From: Immundisolibacter sp. | GTDB lineage: Bacteria; Pseudomonadota; Gammaproteobacteria; Immundisolibacterales; Immundisolibacteraceae | Length of the DNA: 64,000 nucleotides | Assembly: GCF_041601295.1 (NCBI RefSeq) | Contig: NZ_JBFIII010000001.1 | Location: forward strand, 21,139-85,138 | Direction: 5' to 3' | Part shown: positions 34,286-45,895 of the stretch, piece after piece | Position numbering within the stretch: the stretch's first letter is position 1 | Layout of the letters: every line of letters starts with the position of its first letter | Notes under the pieces: generated by a model | What the model was told of the DNA's origin: nothing | The model's input: only the letters and a program-made list of their open reading frames with translations | Database searches by the model: none | Program-made: the position numbers and the translations under genes

Positions 34286-37165
34286 TCAGTCAGGTTTGGC
34301 CTGTTCCCCGAACAGGTTCAACCACGCTTCACGCACCTGCTGCGCGGCAGGTGCCACGGTCGGCAACTCCACCACGTTCCCCAGGCCATGCAGGGTCTGC
34401 TGGCGCTCGATGGCGCACAAGGAAACGAACGCCTCGCCGAGCGCGGCACCCGCATCGGGCGCAAGTAGGCCAAGTTTCCCGGCCAGGTTCAGGATGGCGG
34501 TGGTGCCGCGCGGTGCAGTGATTTGCGGGTGTGTGTGGGCGTGAGCCAGCACCAGATACTGGGCGATGAACTCGATGTCGACCCGCCCGCCGGGGCTCAG
34601 CTTCAGGTCAAAGCCCTGCGCTGGCTGACCCTTTTCCTCACGAATGCGCTCACGCATGGTGGCGATATCGCGTCGTAGCTGGTCGGGTTCACGTGCCTGG
34701 CAGAGCACGTGCTGTCGCGTGGTCTCGAACGCGGCGCCCAGCGTGACATCGCCAGCCACCGGTCGGGCCCGCACCAGGGCTTGATGTTCCCAGGTCCAGG
34801 CCTCCTCGCACTGGTAGGTTTCAAAGCCACTGAGCGTTGTGACCAGTGGGCCTGCGTTGCCGGACGGGCGCAGGCGAAAATCAATCTCGTACAGGCGTCC
34901 GGCGGGCGTCAGGGTGGTCAAAATGTGCGTCAGGCGCTGCACCACGCGCGCAAAATAGGTTTCGTTCGCCAGTTGCGCCGGGCCATCGGTGTGGCCGCCC
35001 AGCGCATCGTGCAGGAACACCAGGTCAAGGTCCGACTCGTAGCCGAGTTCGGCGCTGCCGAGGCGACCGTAAGCGATCACCAGCAGCTGTGCCTCGCGGC
35101 TTGGCTCAGCGCCATCGCGCGGGCGACCGTGGCGTTGGCTCATATGCGTTTGCGCCAGCAGCAGCGCGCGGCGCAGCAGAACTTCGGCAAGCTCGGTCAA
35201 GGCCTGTGTCGGTTCGTGGCTGTCCAGCAGGGCGCCGATCTCCGCTGCCGCGACATGCAGCGCAGCCGCGTGCCGGTGTTCGCGCAGCGCGTTCATGGCG
35301 GTTTCGAGGTCATCCGTGGCAACCGTGGACAGCGCTTGATCAAGTTCGCGTTCCACGTCCGCGCCGGTCTGTGGCGCATACAGGGTGCGCGCATCGAGCA
35401 ACTCGTCCAGCACCACGGGGTGACTGGTAATCCAGTCGGCTATCCAGGCGCTGGCGCCCATCAGGCGCGCCAGGTGCTCTCGTGCCAACGGGTGCTCGAT
35501 CAGCATCGCAAGGTAGACAGAGCGGGTGGCCACCGCCTCCATCAGCGTGCATAAGCGGCCGAGCGTCAGCTCCGGCTGGTTGGTGGTGGCTGCGGCGCGC
35601 AGCAGATCCGGCAGTACCGTGTCCAGACGCTGACGCGCCGCGGCGGACGCGATGCGGCAGGCGCGTCCGTCGCGAAGTGCCTTCAGGTGGGCCAGAGCCT
35701 GTTCCGGATCCGCATAACCAAGATCCGTCAACTCGGCCATTGCCTGTGGTCGATCGAGGCCGTCTGGCCATAGCCGCTGCGCCGGGGGTAGGCTACGGGT
35801 CTCACCCAAAAGAGAGGCGAAATGGTCGTGCACGCACCTGCGCCAGGCGCCAAGCGCCGCAGCGCAACCATCCCAGTCGGGATAATCCATGGCCAGCGCC
35901 AGCCGGCTGCGGGCCACCGGATCTGCCGGAATCTCGTGAGTCTGGCGGTCCTGCTGCATTTGCAGGCGATTTTCGAGCCGCCGCAGGAAATCGTAGGCAG
36001 CGTGCAGTTCGTCGACCGTCGTGGCCGGCAGCTGGCCGCGTGCACCAAGCAGTTGCAGCACTTGCCGAATACCGCGGCAGCGCAGATCCGGCTCGCGCCC
36101 GCCGCGGATCAGCTGGTGCATCTGACCGATGAACTCGATTTCACGGATGCCGCCGGCACCCAGCTTGATGTTCTGATGCAGTGATTCGCGGCGAACCTGC
36201 TCGACGATCAGAGCCTTCATGGCGCGCAGCGCGTCGATGGCGCCGAAGTCGAGGTAGCGGCGGAATACAAACGGACGCAGCCGCTGAACAAGGCGCTCGC
36301 CCGCGGCAAGATCGCCAGCAACCGGACGGGCCTTGATCAGGGCATAGCGCTCCCAGTCGCGGCCGTGGTTCTGGTAGTAGTCCTCAGCCGCGTCGAAGGA
36401 AACCGCGAGCGGCCCGCTATTGCCAAACGGGCGTAAGCGTACGTCCACCCGGAATACCCGGCCTGAGGCATCGACCTCATCAAGCACGCTGACCAGACGC
36501 CTGGCCAGGCGCAGGAAGAACTCCTCATTACTGATTTCGCCCGGGCCCTGGCAAACACCGGCGTGCTCGAAGGCGAAGATCAGATCGACATCGGAGGAAA
36601 AATTCAGCTCCTCGCCACCGAGCTTACCCATGCCGAGCACCACCAGTCCGACCGCCTGTCCACGGGAGTCTTGAGGCGGGCCTAGCTGCTCCAGCTGCCA
36701 GCGGTAAAGCCAGGCAAGTGCGCTGTGGATGCAGGCATCGGCCAGCGCGGACAGGGCAGCAAGGGTTTCGTCCAGATCCGCCCAGCCGGCAAGATCGCGC
36801 CAGGCGATGCGCAACATTTCGCGGCTGCGCAACAGCCGCAGCCGCAGGCGCAGCTCAGCTTCGTCTGCGACCTGCGCCAGGCCTGCCTGGACCGAGGCGT
36901 AAACGGCCGCGCCGTTGGCAGCGGACTCCAGCCGACCGGTGTCCAGCAACTCGGCCAGCAGTTGGGGCCGGGTCTGGCACAATTCGGTGACGAACTCGCT
37001 GGCCGCCAGTACGCGGGGTGCTACGGTAAGCCAGCGGCCTCGGGTCGATAGTTCGGCCAGCGCGGGGTATTCAAGTAAACCATGCAAGGCGTCGGCGACG
37101 GCCTCCCGCGCCGATACCGGCAAGGGAGCGAGTGCCAGGGCAGACTGGGCTGGATGATCGGTCAC
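34286..37165 (-). CDS. glnE: Bifunctional glutamine synthetase adenylyltransferase/deadenylase
   Basis: A 959-residue enzyme that adds AMP to glutamine synthetase and removes it according to nitrogen supply signalled by PII. Two nucleotidyltransferase domains are visible: the N-terminal deadenylase with NFSSDVDLIFAFE and the C-terminal adenylylase with GYESDLDLVFLHD, each followed by a helical bundle and joined by a regulatory region. The length matches the E. coli enzyme (946). It begins with GTG. The divergent neighbour is the mla operon, 127 bases away. Confidence 0.97.
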   Translation of the reverse strand: MTDHPAQSALALAPLPVSAREAVADALHGLLEYPALAELSTRGRWLTVAPRVLAASEFVTELCQTRPQLLAELLDTGRLESAANGAAVYASVQAGLAQVADEAELRLRLRLLRSREMLRIAWRDLAGWADLDETLAALSALADACIHSALAWLYRWQLEQLGPPQDSRGQAVGLVVLGMGKLGGEELNFSSDVDLIFAFEHAGVCQGPGEISNEEFFLRLARRLVSVLDEVDASGRVFRVDVRLRPFGNSGPLAVSFDAAEDYYQNHGRDWERYALIKARPVAGDLAAGERLVQRLRPFVFRRYLDFGAIDALRAMKALIVEQVRRESLHQNIKLGAGGIREIEFIGQMHQLIRGGREPDLRCRGIRQVLQLLGARGQLPATTVDELHAAYDFLRRLENRLQMQQDRQTHEIPADPVARSRLALAMDYPDWDGCAAALGAWRRCVHDHFASLLGETRSLPPAQRLWPDGLDRPQAMAELTDLGYADPEQALAHLKALRDGRACRIASAAARQRLDTVLPDLLRAAATTNQPELTLGRLCTLMEAVATRSVYLAMLIEHPLAREHLARLMGASAWIADWITSHPVVLDELLDARTLYAPQTGADVERELDQALSTVATDDLETAMNALREHRHAAALHVAAAEIGALLDSHEPTQALTELAEVLLRRALLLAQTHMSQRHGRPRDGAEPSREAQLLVIAYGRLGSAELGYESDLDLVFLHDALGGHTDGPAQLANETYFARVVQRLTHILTTLTPAGRLYEIDFRLRPSGNAGPLVTTLSGFETYQCEEAWTWEHQALVRARPVAGDVTLGAAFETTRQHVLCQAREPDQLRRDIATMRERIREEKGQPAQGFDLKLSPGGRVDIEFIAQYLVLAHAHTHPQITAPRGTTAILNLAGKLGLLAPDAGAALGEAFVSLCAIERQQTLHGLGNVVELPTVAPAAQQVREAWLNLFGEQAKPD

Positions 37166-37292
37166 GTGGGCTCCGCTGAAACTGGCATACAGGCACTTGA
37201 GCGCCAGTACAGGTGCGGTACAAGACTACTGCGGGTTGACACTGCATTGATGCTCGACCGAGACTTGCGCGCCCCGCAGACAGCACCGCTTC
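37166..37292. promoter_or_regulatory. Divergent promoter region glnE / mlaF
   Basis: A 127-base space between divergent starts. A perfect -35 hexamer TTGACA lies at 37236-37241 reading toward mlaF, but the -10 region at the expected distance is weak (GAGACT at 37260-37265), so this is only a candidate. Confidence 0.35.
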
Positions 37293-38141
37293 ATGAACAA
37301 CATAAACGATAGGTCCGACGCGGACGTTACGCGTGCCGCAGGCGAGTCGCTGATCGAGGTGAGGGGCCTGTGTTTTCGACGCGGCGCGCGGGTCATTTTC
37401 GACCGCATTGACCTCGACATCCCGCGCGGCAAGATTACCGCCGTGATGGGGCCAAGCGGTACCGGAAAAACCACGCTCCTTAAGCTCATTTCCGGCGTGT
37501 TGCGGCCGCAGGCCGGCTCCATCACAGTCGCCGGACGAGAGGTGACCACACTGTCCCGCGCCGAACTGTACGCCCTGCGCAAGCAGATGGGCATGTTGTT
37601 CCAGAGCGGCGCGTTGCTGACTGATCTTAACGTCTTTGACAACGTAGCCTACCCGGTGCGGGAACACACTAACCTGTCGCCGGCGCTGTTGCGGTCGCTG
37701 GTGCTGATGAAGCTGCAGGCGGTGGGGTTGCGCGGGGCGCGAGACCTGATGGCGAGCGAACTGTCCGGTGGTATGGCGCGCCGGGTGGCTTTGGCGCGGG
37801 CGATCGCACTGGATCCGATGCTGATTCTCTATGATGAGCCATTCACTGGCCAGGACCCGATTTCCATGGGCATTCTGACCCGCTTGATCTCTTCCCTGAA
37901 CCGCGCCTTGGGACTGACCAGCCTGGTGGTGTCGCATGACATCAAGGAGACTTGCCGCATCGCCGACTACGCCTATGTCATTGCCCAGGGCAAGGTCATC
38001 GGCCACGGCACGCCGCGGGATCTACAGGCCTCTGAGGATCCGATGGTGCATCAGTTTCTGAACGGCGAAGCCGATGGCCCGGTGCACTTTCACTACCCGG
38101 CGGCGGATTATCGCGACGATCTGTTGACGGGCACGCCATGA
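37293..38141 (+). CDS. mlaF: Mla lipid-transport ABC ATPase MlaF
   Basis: A 282-residue ATPase of the Mla system, which moves phospholipids between the outer and inner membranes and keeps outer-leaflet asymmetry. Walker [10 protein letters not shown] near 53-61, signature ELSGGMARR, and Walker [16 protein letters not shown] are present; the FTGQDP form after Walker B is characteristic of MlaF. The stop overlaps the mlaE start by four bases (ATGA). It is first in the mlaFEDCB operon. Confidence 0.96.
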   Translation: MNNINDRSDADVTRAAGESLIEVRGLCFRRGARVIFDRIDLDIPRGKITAVMGPSGTGKTTLLKLISGVLRPQAGSITVAGREVTTLSRAELYALRKQMGMLFQSGALLTDLNVFDNVAYPVREHTNLSPALLRSLVLMKLQAVGLRGARDLMASELSGGMARRVALARAIALDPMLILYDEPFTGQDPISMGILTRLISSLNRALGLTSLVVSHDIKETCRIADYAYVIAQGKVIGHGTPRDLQASEDPMVHQFLNGEADGPVHFHYPAADYRDDLLTGTP

Positions 38142-38920
38142 GGGAGTTTTTGGCGAACATCGGTGCCCGCGTGTTGGAGAGCCTGGCGCGTCTGGGTCGA
38201 GCAGGGCTGTTCCTGGGACGTCTGCTGGCGGCGGTGCCGGCGCAGTTCCTGACGCCTTATCGGTTGGCGCAGCAGGTATTCAGCGTCGGCGTGCTGTCGC
38301 TGGTCATCATTTTGGTGTCGGGTTTATTCGTGGGCATGGTGTTGGGGCTGCAAGGCTACAATACGCTGGTCGATTTTGGCTCCGAGAGCAGCCTTGGCAT
38401 TCTCGTGGCGCTGTCACTGGTGCGCGAGCTGGGGCCGGTGCTCAGTGCCTTGCTGTTTGCCGGTCGCGCCGGGTCGGCGCTGACAGCAGAGATTGGCCTC
38501 ATGAAAGCGACCGAACAGCTTTCGGCGTTGGAGATGATGGCGGTGGACCCGTTTCGGCGGGTGCTGGCGCCGCGCTGGCTAGCGGGCTTCATCAGTCTGC
38601 CGTTGCTGGCGGCGACGTTCAGCGCCGTGGGCATTGTTGGCGGTTACCTGGTTGGGGTGAAGCTGCTGGGTCTGGACCCGGCGCCGTACTGGGCGCACAT
38701 GGAAGCCGGTGTCGATTTTTACGACGACATTCTGAACGGCGTAATCAAGAGTGTGGTGTTCGGCGCCGTCGTGAGCTGGATTGCCGTGTTCGAGGGTTTC
38801 GACGCGGTGCCGACCGCGGAAGGTGTGGGTCGGGCCACCACCCGTACCGTGGTAACCGCTTCGCTGGCGGTGCTTGGCGCCGATTTCCTGCTCACCGCGC
38901 TGATGTTTGGCGAACCTTGA
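38138..38920 (+). CDS. mlaE: Mla lipid-transport permease MlaE
   Basis: A 260-residue inner-membrane permease of the Mla complex with about five helices. The family-typical segments [35 protein letters not shown] and [21 protein letters not shown] (in interrupted reading) are present. It pairs with two MlaF subunits and a hexamer of MlaD. It is translationally coupled to mlaF, and mlaD follows by 15 bases. Confidence 0.96.
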   Translation: MREFLANIGARVLESLARLGRAGLFLGRLLAAVPAQFLTPYRLAQQVFSVGVLSLVIILVSGLFVGMVLGLQGYNTLVDFGSESSLGILVALSLVRELGPVLSALLFAGRAGSALTAEIGLMKATEQLSALEMMAVDPFRRVLAPRWLAGFISLPLLAATFSAVGIVGGYLVGVKLLGLDPAPYWAHMEAGVDFYDDILNGVIKSVVFGAVVSWIAVFEGFDAVPTAEGVGRATTRTVVTASLAVLGADFLLTALMFGEP

Positions 38921-38935
38921 GGAGAACCCGGTTTC

Positions 38936-39406
38936 ATGCAAGATCGCACAGTCGAGTTGTGGGTTGGTTTGTTTGTGGCGCTGGGCCTGGCGGCGCTGGC
39001 TTTCCTGTCGGTGCGCGCCAGTAATCTGGCCGAGTATCGCGACGGTGAGGCGTACACCGTGGTGGCCCGATTCGACAATATTGGCAGCCTGCGGGTGCGG
39101 GCACCGGTAACGATCGCCGGCGTACGGGTGGGGCGAGTCGCGGCCATCGACTTCGACATGGAGCAGTTCAAGGCGGTGGTAAAGCTGGCGATAACTGCTC
39201 GATACAACACGTTGCCGGAAGATACGGTGGCCAGCGTGCGGACCGCGGGCCTGATCGGCGAACAGTTCATCGGTCTTGACCCGGGCGGTGCGCCCGACGC
39301 GCTCAAGGATGGCGATGAAATCGAGATCACGCAGTCGGCGCTGGTGATCGAACAACTCATAGGCCAGTTCCTCTACGGGCAGGCCAGCAAAGGTAGTGAG
39401 GAGTGA
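38936..39406 (+). CDS. mlaD: Mla system MCE-domain protein MlaD
   Basis: A 156-residue periplasmic-facing protein with a single N-terminal membrane helix (about 8-24, LWVGLFVALGLAALAFL) and an MCE domain (about 38-115, VARFDNIGSLRVRAPVTIAGV) that forms a hexameric lipid-carrying ring. The length is close to typical MlaD (150-185). It lies in the expected place after mlaE. Confidence 0.95.
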   Translation: MQDRTVELWVGLFVALGLAALAFLSVRASNLAEYRDGEAYTVVARFDNIGSLRVRAPVTIAGVRVGRVAAIDFDMEQFKAVVKLAITARYNTLPEDTVASVRTAGLIGEQFIGLDPGGAPDALKDGDEIEITQSALVIEQLIGQFLYGQASKGSEE

Positions 39407-39411
39407 CGACA

Positions 39412-40032
39412 GTGAACGTGAAAGGTTTGACGCTTTTGGCGGCAGGTTTCCTACTGGCTGGTTTATCGCTGGTAGCGCCTGCACAGCCTGCGCAGGCGGA
39501 TCCGGCCAGCGTGATCCGTGAAACCGCCGAGCGGGTGCTGAACAATTTGCGCACCGAGCCGGCGCGTTACCAGGACGATCATGCGCTGTTTTCGCTGGTG
39601 CGCGAGGTCGTATTCCCGCGTCTGGACCGCGAGCGCACCGCGCAGTGGGTATTGGGGGCGAACTGGCGCACCGCCACGCCGGCCCAGCGCGAGCAGTTCG
39701 TTGGCGAGTTTTCCGACCTTCTGCTGCGCACCTATGGCACGGCGTTACGCCAGTACGACAGCGAGGTGTTGAAATTCCTGCCGGTGCAGGCGCCGGCGGG
39801 GGCCGACCGGGTCACGGTGCGGACCGAAATCATCCGCCCGGATGGGCCCAAGGTGAGTGTTGATTATCTGCTCACCAATCGCAGTGGCGAGTGGAAGGTG
39901 TACGACGTGATCATCGAGAACGTGAGCCTGGTGGTGACCTACCGCTCCGAGTATTCGGCCATCATCAAGCGCGATGGCATGGACGGCTTGCTCAAGCAAC
40001 TGGCAAAGCGCAACCGCAGCGCCAATTCCTGA
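39412..40032 (+). CDS. mlaC: Mla periplasmic phospholipid-binding protein MlaC
   Basis: A 206-residue periplasmic shuttle that carries phospholipid between the outer-membrane MlaA complex and the MlaFEDB complex. A signal peptide (VNVKGLTLLAAGFLLAGLS, cleaved near AQA) precedes the Tol-Tol-Ttg2D-type domain, with the VFPRLDRERTAQWVLGANW block. I chose the GTG at 39412 because GAGGAG ends 8 bases upstream; an earlier GTG at 39403, overlapping the mlaD stop, would add three residues. Confidence 0.94.
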   Translation: MNVKGLTLLAAGFLLAGLSLVAPAQPAQADPASVIRETAERVLNNLRTEPARYQDDHALFSLVREVVFPRLDRERTAQWVLGANWRTATPAQREQFVGEFSDLLLRTYGTALRQYDSEVLKFLPVQAPAGADRVTVRTEIIRPDGPKVSVDYLLTNRSGEWKVYDVIIENVSLVVTYRSEYSAIIKRDGMDGLLKQLAKRNRSANS

Positions 40033-40043
40033 CGCCCCCGAAG

Positions 40044-40337
40044 ATGAACGTGGATGCCGACGGTAAGGTGTGTCTTGTTGGCCCGCTCACTTTTTCGACC
40101 GTGAGCGCTCAGCTTGCGGCCAGCGCGGCGCTGTTCACGGACCGGTCGCGGCTGTGTTTTGATTTGTCCGGCGTCACCGCCGTGGATAGCGCGGCGTTGG
40201 CCTTGCTGGTGGAATGGCTTCGCATGGGGCGCGAGCACGCCGTTACCGTGCAGTTCAGCCAGTTATCGCCGGCACTGCGCAGCCTGGGCACAGTCAGCGA
40301 ACTCGATCAGATCGACGCCACACTGGCGATGTCATGA
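40044..40337 (+). CDS. mlaB: Mla system STAS-domain protein MlaB
   Basis: A 97-residue single STAS domain that binds MlaF and stabilises the ABC complex. The FDLSGVTAVDSAALALLVEW segment carries the conserved DSA turn of this family. It starts 11 bases after mlaC and its stop overlaps the following ABC ATPase start by four bases, completing the mlaFEDCB order found in gammaproteobacteria. Confidence 0.92.
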   Translation: MNVDADGKVCLVGPLTFSTVSAQLAASAALFTDRSRLCFDLSGVTAVDSAALALLVEWLRMGREHAVTVQFSQLSPALRSLGTVSELDQIDATLAMS

Positions 40338-41263
40338 CGGCGGCTATCGCCGTCAAGCAACTGCACAAGCATTTCGGATCCGTTCACGCTCTGCGCGGGG
40401 TGGATCTTGAGGTGCAACCCGGCGAGTTCTTTGGCCTTCTGGGGCCAAACGGAGCCGGCAAGTCCACGCTGATCAATATTCTCGCCGGGCTGACCCGGCC
40501 GGACGCCGGTCACGCTGCGGTGCTTGGCCATGACGTACAGAGGGATGCTTTAGCCGCGCGCCGGATACTTGGCGTGGTGCCACAGGAACTGGTGTTCGAT
40601 CCGTTTTTCGAGGTGCGTGATTTCTTGCGCATCCAGGCGGGGTACTACGGTCTGGCGCGCCAACACAAAGCCTGGATAGACGAATTACTGGGTGCGCTGG
40701 GCCTGGCAGACAAAGCCGGCGCCAACATGCGTGACCTGTCGGGAGGCATGAAGCGGCGGGTGTTGATCGCGCAGGCATTGGTGCACAAGCCGCGGGTATT
40801 GGTGCTGGATGAACCCACCGCCGGGGTCGATGTCGAGCTGCGGCAAACGCTGTGGGCCTTCGCGCAGCGCCTGCACGCGGAGGGTATGACGATCGTGCTG
40901 ACCACCCATTATCTTGAAGAGGCCGAGGCACTGTGTGACCGTATCGCGATCATGAGTCATGGTGCCGTGGTGGCGCTCGACGACAAGCGCGGTTTGCTGG
41001 CGCGCCTGCCGTGGTATCAGGTGCATGTGCGCCTGGCGAATGAGCCGGCGGCTCTGCCGCCCGAAGTCAATGCCTGCCTGGTCTCGCGCGATCAGGGCTG
41101 GTTGGTGCTGCGCGTTGAACGCGACACCGATGCTCTGTCGCATGTGCTCACGGCGCTGCATACCGCTGGCTTGTCGGTGCTCGAGATCACCAGCAAGGAG
41201 CAGACCCTGGAGCACGTGTTCCTGGCACTCACCTCCGGCCATCGCCTTATCGACGCGGCATGA
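40334..41263 (+). CDS. ABC exporter ATP-binding protein (YadG-like)
   Basis: A 309-residue ATPase for the ABC-2 permease encoded downstream. Walker A GPNGAGKST near 37-45, signature LSGGMKRRVLIAQAL and Walker B VLVLDEPTAGVD are intact, followed by an ABC-2 C-terminal accessory part. It resembles E. coli YadG, whose cargo is not established. The gene overlaps mlaB and the permease by four bases at each end, so it is embedded in the mla transcript, which hints at an envelope-related cargo. Confidence 0.92.
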   Translation: MTAAIAVKQLHKHFGSVHALRGVDLEVQPGEFFGLLGPNGAGKSTLINILAGLTRPDAGHAAVLGHDVQRDALAARRILGVVPQELVFDPFFEVRDFLRIQAGYYGLARQHKAWIDELLGALGLADKAGANMRDLSGGMKRRVLIAQALVHKPRVLVLDEPTAGVDVELRQTLWAFAQRLHAEGMTIVLTTHYLEEAEALCDRIAIMSHGAVVALDDKRGLLARLPWYQVHVRLANEPAALPPEVNACLVSRDQGWLVLRVERDTDALSHVLTALHTAGLSVLEITSKEQTLEHVFLALTSGHRLIDAA

Positions 41264-42027
41264 TCCAGAACTGGCTGGGGCTGTGGACGCTGTTCGCCAA
41301 GGAGGTGAAGCGGTTCATGGTTGTGTTTATGCAGACAGTAGCCGCGCCGGTGGTCAGCGCGATGCTGTACCTGTTCATTTTCTCGCATGCCCTGGCCGGG
41401 CGTATCGACGTTTATCCGGGTGTCAGCTATCCGCAGTTTCTGGTGCCCGGGCTGATGATGATGACCATCATCCAGAACACGTTCGCCAATACCTCGTCGA
41501 GCCTTATTTTTTCAAAGGTCACCGGCAATATCGTATTTGTGCTGCTGGCGCCACTGTCCCATTTGGAGTTTTACCTGGGCTTTGTGGGCGCCGCACTGGT
41601 GCGAGCGCTCATCGTGAGCATCGGGGTGTACCTGGTGGCGTTGCTTTATCTGCACATGGACGTGGCGAGCCCGGCATTGCTACTGCTGTTCGGCCTGCTC
41701 GGCGGCATGTTGCTGGCAACCTGTGGCCTGTTGGTGGGGATCTGGGCCGACAAATTCGATCAGGTCGCAACGGTGCAGAATTTCGTGATCCTGCCTCTGA
41801 CTTATCTGAGTGGCGTTTTCTACTCCATTCACAGCTTGCCAGCGGCCTGGCAGACCTTGTCGCGGGTGAATCCGTTTTTTTATCTGATTGACGGATTTCG
41901 GTATGGATTCTTCGGCCATTCTGATGTTTCGCCGTGGTTCAGCGCGGCCGTGATGATCGGCGCCAACGCTGCCTTGTGTATACTTTGCCTCCGGCTTCTG
42001 GCGCGCGGTTACAAGCTGCGTGGCTAG
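41260..42027 (+). CDS. ABC-2 permease (YadH-like)
   Basis: A 255-residue membrane protein with six helices, matching YadH-type ABC-2 permeases: the N-terminal LWTLFAKEVKRFM amphipathic segment, PGLMMMTIIQNTF in helix 2, and the FVILPLTYLSGVFYSI block. It is the partner of the preceding ATPase by overlap and family pairing. The cargo is unknown; the pair sits between mlaB and ibaG, an unusual insertion point. Confidence 0.92.
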   Translation: MIQNWLGLWTLFAKEVKRFMVVFMQTVAAPVVSAMLYLFIFSHALAGRIDVYPGVSYPQFLVPGLMMMTIIQNTFANTSSSLIFSKVTGNIVFVLLAPLSHLEFYLGFVGAALVRALIVSIGVYLVALLYLHMDVASPALLLLFGLLGGMLLATCGLLVGIWADKFDQVATVQNFVILPLTYLSGVFYSIHSLPAAWQTLSRVNPFFYLIDGFRYGFFGHSDVSPWFSAAVMIGANAALCILCLRLLARGYKLRG

Positions 42028-42057
42028 GGCCAGTTTTTCACCCTGCCGGTTGCCGTC

Positions 42058-42294
42058 ATGGACCCAGACATCATCAAAAAGCTCATCGAGCAAGGGTTGC
42101 CAGATTCAGTGGCAACGGTGGAGGGTGACGGTCGCCATTTCGAGGCGCTGGTGGTGTGCGATGCATTTGCAGGCAAGCGCCTGGTACAACAGCACCAGCT
42201 GGTCTATCAGGCCCTGGCCGGGCACATGCACGATGATGCCATCCACGCCCTGTCCCTGCGCACGCTGACTCGGGCGGCATGGGAACAGCGTTAA
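42058..42294 (+). CDS. ibaG: BolA/IbaG-family protein
   Basis: A 78-residue single BolA-fold protein with the conserved HFEALVV strand and the [10 protein letters not shown] helix containing the invariant His. IbaG is normally next to murA, as here, and partners monothiol glutaredoxins in binding [2Fe-2S] clusters. The glutaredoxin gene 28 bases downstream is therefore a natural partner. Confidence 0.92.
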   Translation: MDPDIIKKLIEQGLPDSVATVEGDGRHFEALVVCDAFAGKRLVQQHQLVYQALAGHMHDDAIHALSLRTLTRAAWEQR

Positions 42295-42322
42295 GCCTCC
42301 ACCCCCACGCGAGGTCAATCCC

Positions 42323-43961
<1,639 letters not shown>

Positions 43962-43971
43962 GGATCTAGCG

Positions 43972-44613
43972 ATGGATGGCTTGCGCATCGCGGTGTCCAA
44001 GGGCCGTATTCTCGAACAGACGCTGCCGTTGCTGGCGAGCATCGGCATCGCGCCGGTCGGAGAGGTTGGGCGCCGACTGATCGTCGACACCAGTGTCCCG
44101 GGCGTGCAGATCATCATCATCCGTGCCACTGATGTGCCGACCTATGTGGCTTACGGCGCCGCGGATGCTGGTATTGCCGGCAAGGATGTGCTGATGGAAC
44201 ACGGCGGCGAAGGCCTGTACGAGCCGCTGGACCTCGGTATTGCACGGTGCCGGCTGATGGTGGCCGGCCGCGCGGGGGTGCAGCTGCCAGGCGGTCGTCT
44301 GCGCGTGGCCACCAAATACGTCAACGTGGCGCAGCGGTATTACGCCGAGCGCGGGGTGCAGGTGGAGCCGATCAAGCTGTACGGGTCGATGGAGCTCGCG
44401 CCGCTGGTGGGACTGGCCGACTGTATCGTCGATCTGGTCGATACCGGCAGTACCCTGCGCGCGAACGGTCTGGAGCCGCTGGCGCTGATCGCTGACATCA
44501 GCTCGCGTCTGGTGGTGAACCGCGCCTCGATGAAGCTCAAGCAAACCGCGCTTCAGCGGCTCATCCGCGAGCTGGAGGCCGTGACCCGGCAGGTGGCCGA
44601 TGCGCCGGCTTGA
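43972..44613 (+). CDS. hisG: ATP phosphoribosyltransferase, short form
   Basis: A 213-residue catalytic subunit for the first step of histidine synthesis. The start [18 protein letters not shown] and [14 protein letters not shown] (phosphoribosyl loop) are typical. The protein ends after the catalytic domains without the C-terminal regulatory domain of long HisG (about 299 residues). Short HisG is active only with HisZ, which is not in this window. The murA-hisG-hisD-hisC order is as in Pseudomonas. hisD overlaps its 3' end by 14 bases. Confidence 0.96.
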   Translation: MDGLRIAVSKGRILEQTLPLLASIGIAPVGEVGRRLIVDTSVPGVQIIIIRATDVPTYVAYGAADAGIAGKDVLMEHGGEGLYEPLDLGIARCRLMVAGRAGVQLPGGRLRVATKYVNVAQRYYAERGVQVEPIKLYGSMELAPLVGLADCIVDLVDTGSTLRANGLEPLALIADISSRLVVNRASMKLKQTALQRLIRELEAVTRQVADAPA

Positions 44614-45895
44614 CAGCCAGGCGGCTGATTTCGAGGCCGCTTTTAATTCCCTGCAGGCCACTGCGGCTGCCGAGGATCCAGATCTGCAGGCATCGGTGCA
44701 GGCGATCGTGAACGCCGTGCGCGAGCGCGGTGACGCGGCTTTGTTGGACTACACGCTGAAGCTCGATCGCTGGGTGCCGGGCGAGCCGGTCGAGTTCGAA
44801 GTGCCACCCGCGGACCTGGATGCGGCGCTGGCCGCCATCACGCCGGCGCAGCGTGCGGCACTGAATGGCGCTGCCGAACGCCTGCGTGCCTACCATCAGC
44901 ACCAGCTGGCCGGCTCCTGGGATTACACGGAAGCCGATGGCAGCGTGCTCGGTCAGCGGGTAACGCCACTTGAGCGAGTCGGTGTATACGTGCCCGGGGG
45001 CACAGCGGCCTATCCATCGAGCGTGCTGATGAACGTCATCCCGGCCAAAGTGGCGGGCGTTCAGGAAATCATCATGGTTTCGCCGACGCCCGATGGCGTG
45101 GACAATCCGCTGGTGCTGGCGGCGGCACGGATCGCCGGCGTTGACCGGGTGTTTCGTGTCGGCGGCGCGCAGGCGGTGGCAGCCCTGGCGTATGGCACTG
45201 CCACGGTGCCAGCCGTGGACAAGATTGTCGGCCCCGGCAATCGCTACGTGGCGGCGGCCAAGCGCCTGGTGTTCGGTACCGTGGGCATCGACATGATCGC
45301 CGGCCCGTCGGAGGTGGTGATCGTGGCGGATGGGAGCGTGCCAGCCGACTGGCTGGTATACGACCTGTTCGCGCAGGCCGAACACGACGAGCAGGCGCGC
45401 GCGATCCTGCTGTCGCCCGACCTTGCATTGCTGGAGCGTGTGGCCGAACGTGCGGCGGCTTTGCTGGGGACCCTGGAGCGGCGCGCGATTGTGGAGGCGG
45501 CGCTCGAACGTCATGGCGCGCTGATTCGAACCCGTGACCTGATCGAAGCGGCCACGCTCGCCAGCGCGCTGGCGCCCGAGCACCTGGAGCTTGCGGTCGC
45601 CGATCCGGCGGCCTTGTTGCCACATATACGCCACGCTGGAGCCATCTTCATGGGCGGTCATTCGCCCGAGGCGATCGGCGATTACTGCGCCGGCCCGAAT
45701 CACGTGCTGCCGACGGCGCGTACCGCGCGCTTTAGTTCACCATTGGGCGTGTATGACTTCCAGAAGCGAAGCAGCCTGATCGCGCTGAGCGCGGCCGGAG
45801 CCGGAACACTGGCGCCGCTGGCGGCCGAGTTGGCCCGTGGCGAAGGACTGACCGCCCACGCCCGTTCGGCCGAATGTCGCCTGGCGGCAGAATGA
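44600..45895 (+). CDS. hisD: Histidinol dehydrogenase
   Basis: A 431-residue Zn-dependent enzyme oxidising L-histidinol to L-histidine in two NAD+-linked steps, the end of the pathway. [35 protein letters not shown] and [10 protein letters not shown] are the expected family blocks, and [13 protein letters not shown] and the C-terminal [21 protein letters not shown] region supplies metal and substrate His/Glu residues. Overlaps hisG at one end and hisC (ATGA) at the other. Confidence 0.97.
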   Translation: MRRLDSQAADFEAAFNSLQATAAAEDPDLQASVQAIVNAVRERGDAALLDYTLKLDRWVPGEPVEFEVPPADLDAALAAITPAQRAALNGAAERLRAYHQHQLAGSWDYTEADGSVLGQRVTPLERVGVYVPGGTAAYPSSVLMNVIPAKVAGVQEIIMVSPTPDGVDNPLVLAAARIAGVDRVFRVGGAQAVAALAYGTATVPAVDKIVGPGNRYVAAAKRLVFGTVGIDMIAGPSEVVIVADGSVPADWLVYDLFAQAEHDEQARAILLSPDLALLERVAERAAALLGTLERRAIVEAALERHGALIRTRDLIEAATLASALAPEHLELAVADPAALLPHIRHAGAIFMGGHSPEAIGDYCAGPNHVLPTARTARFSSPLGVYDFQKRSSLIALSAAGAGTLAPLAAELARGEGLTAHARSAECRLAAE

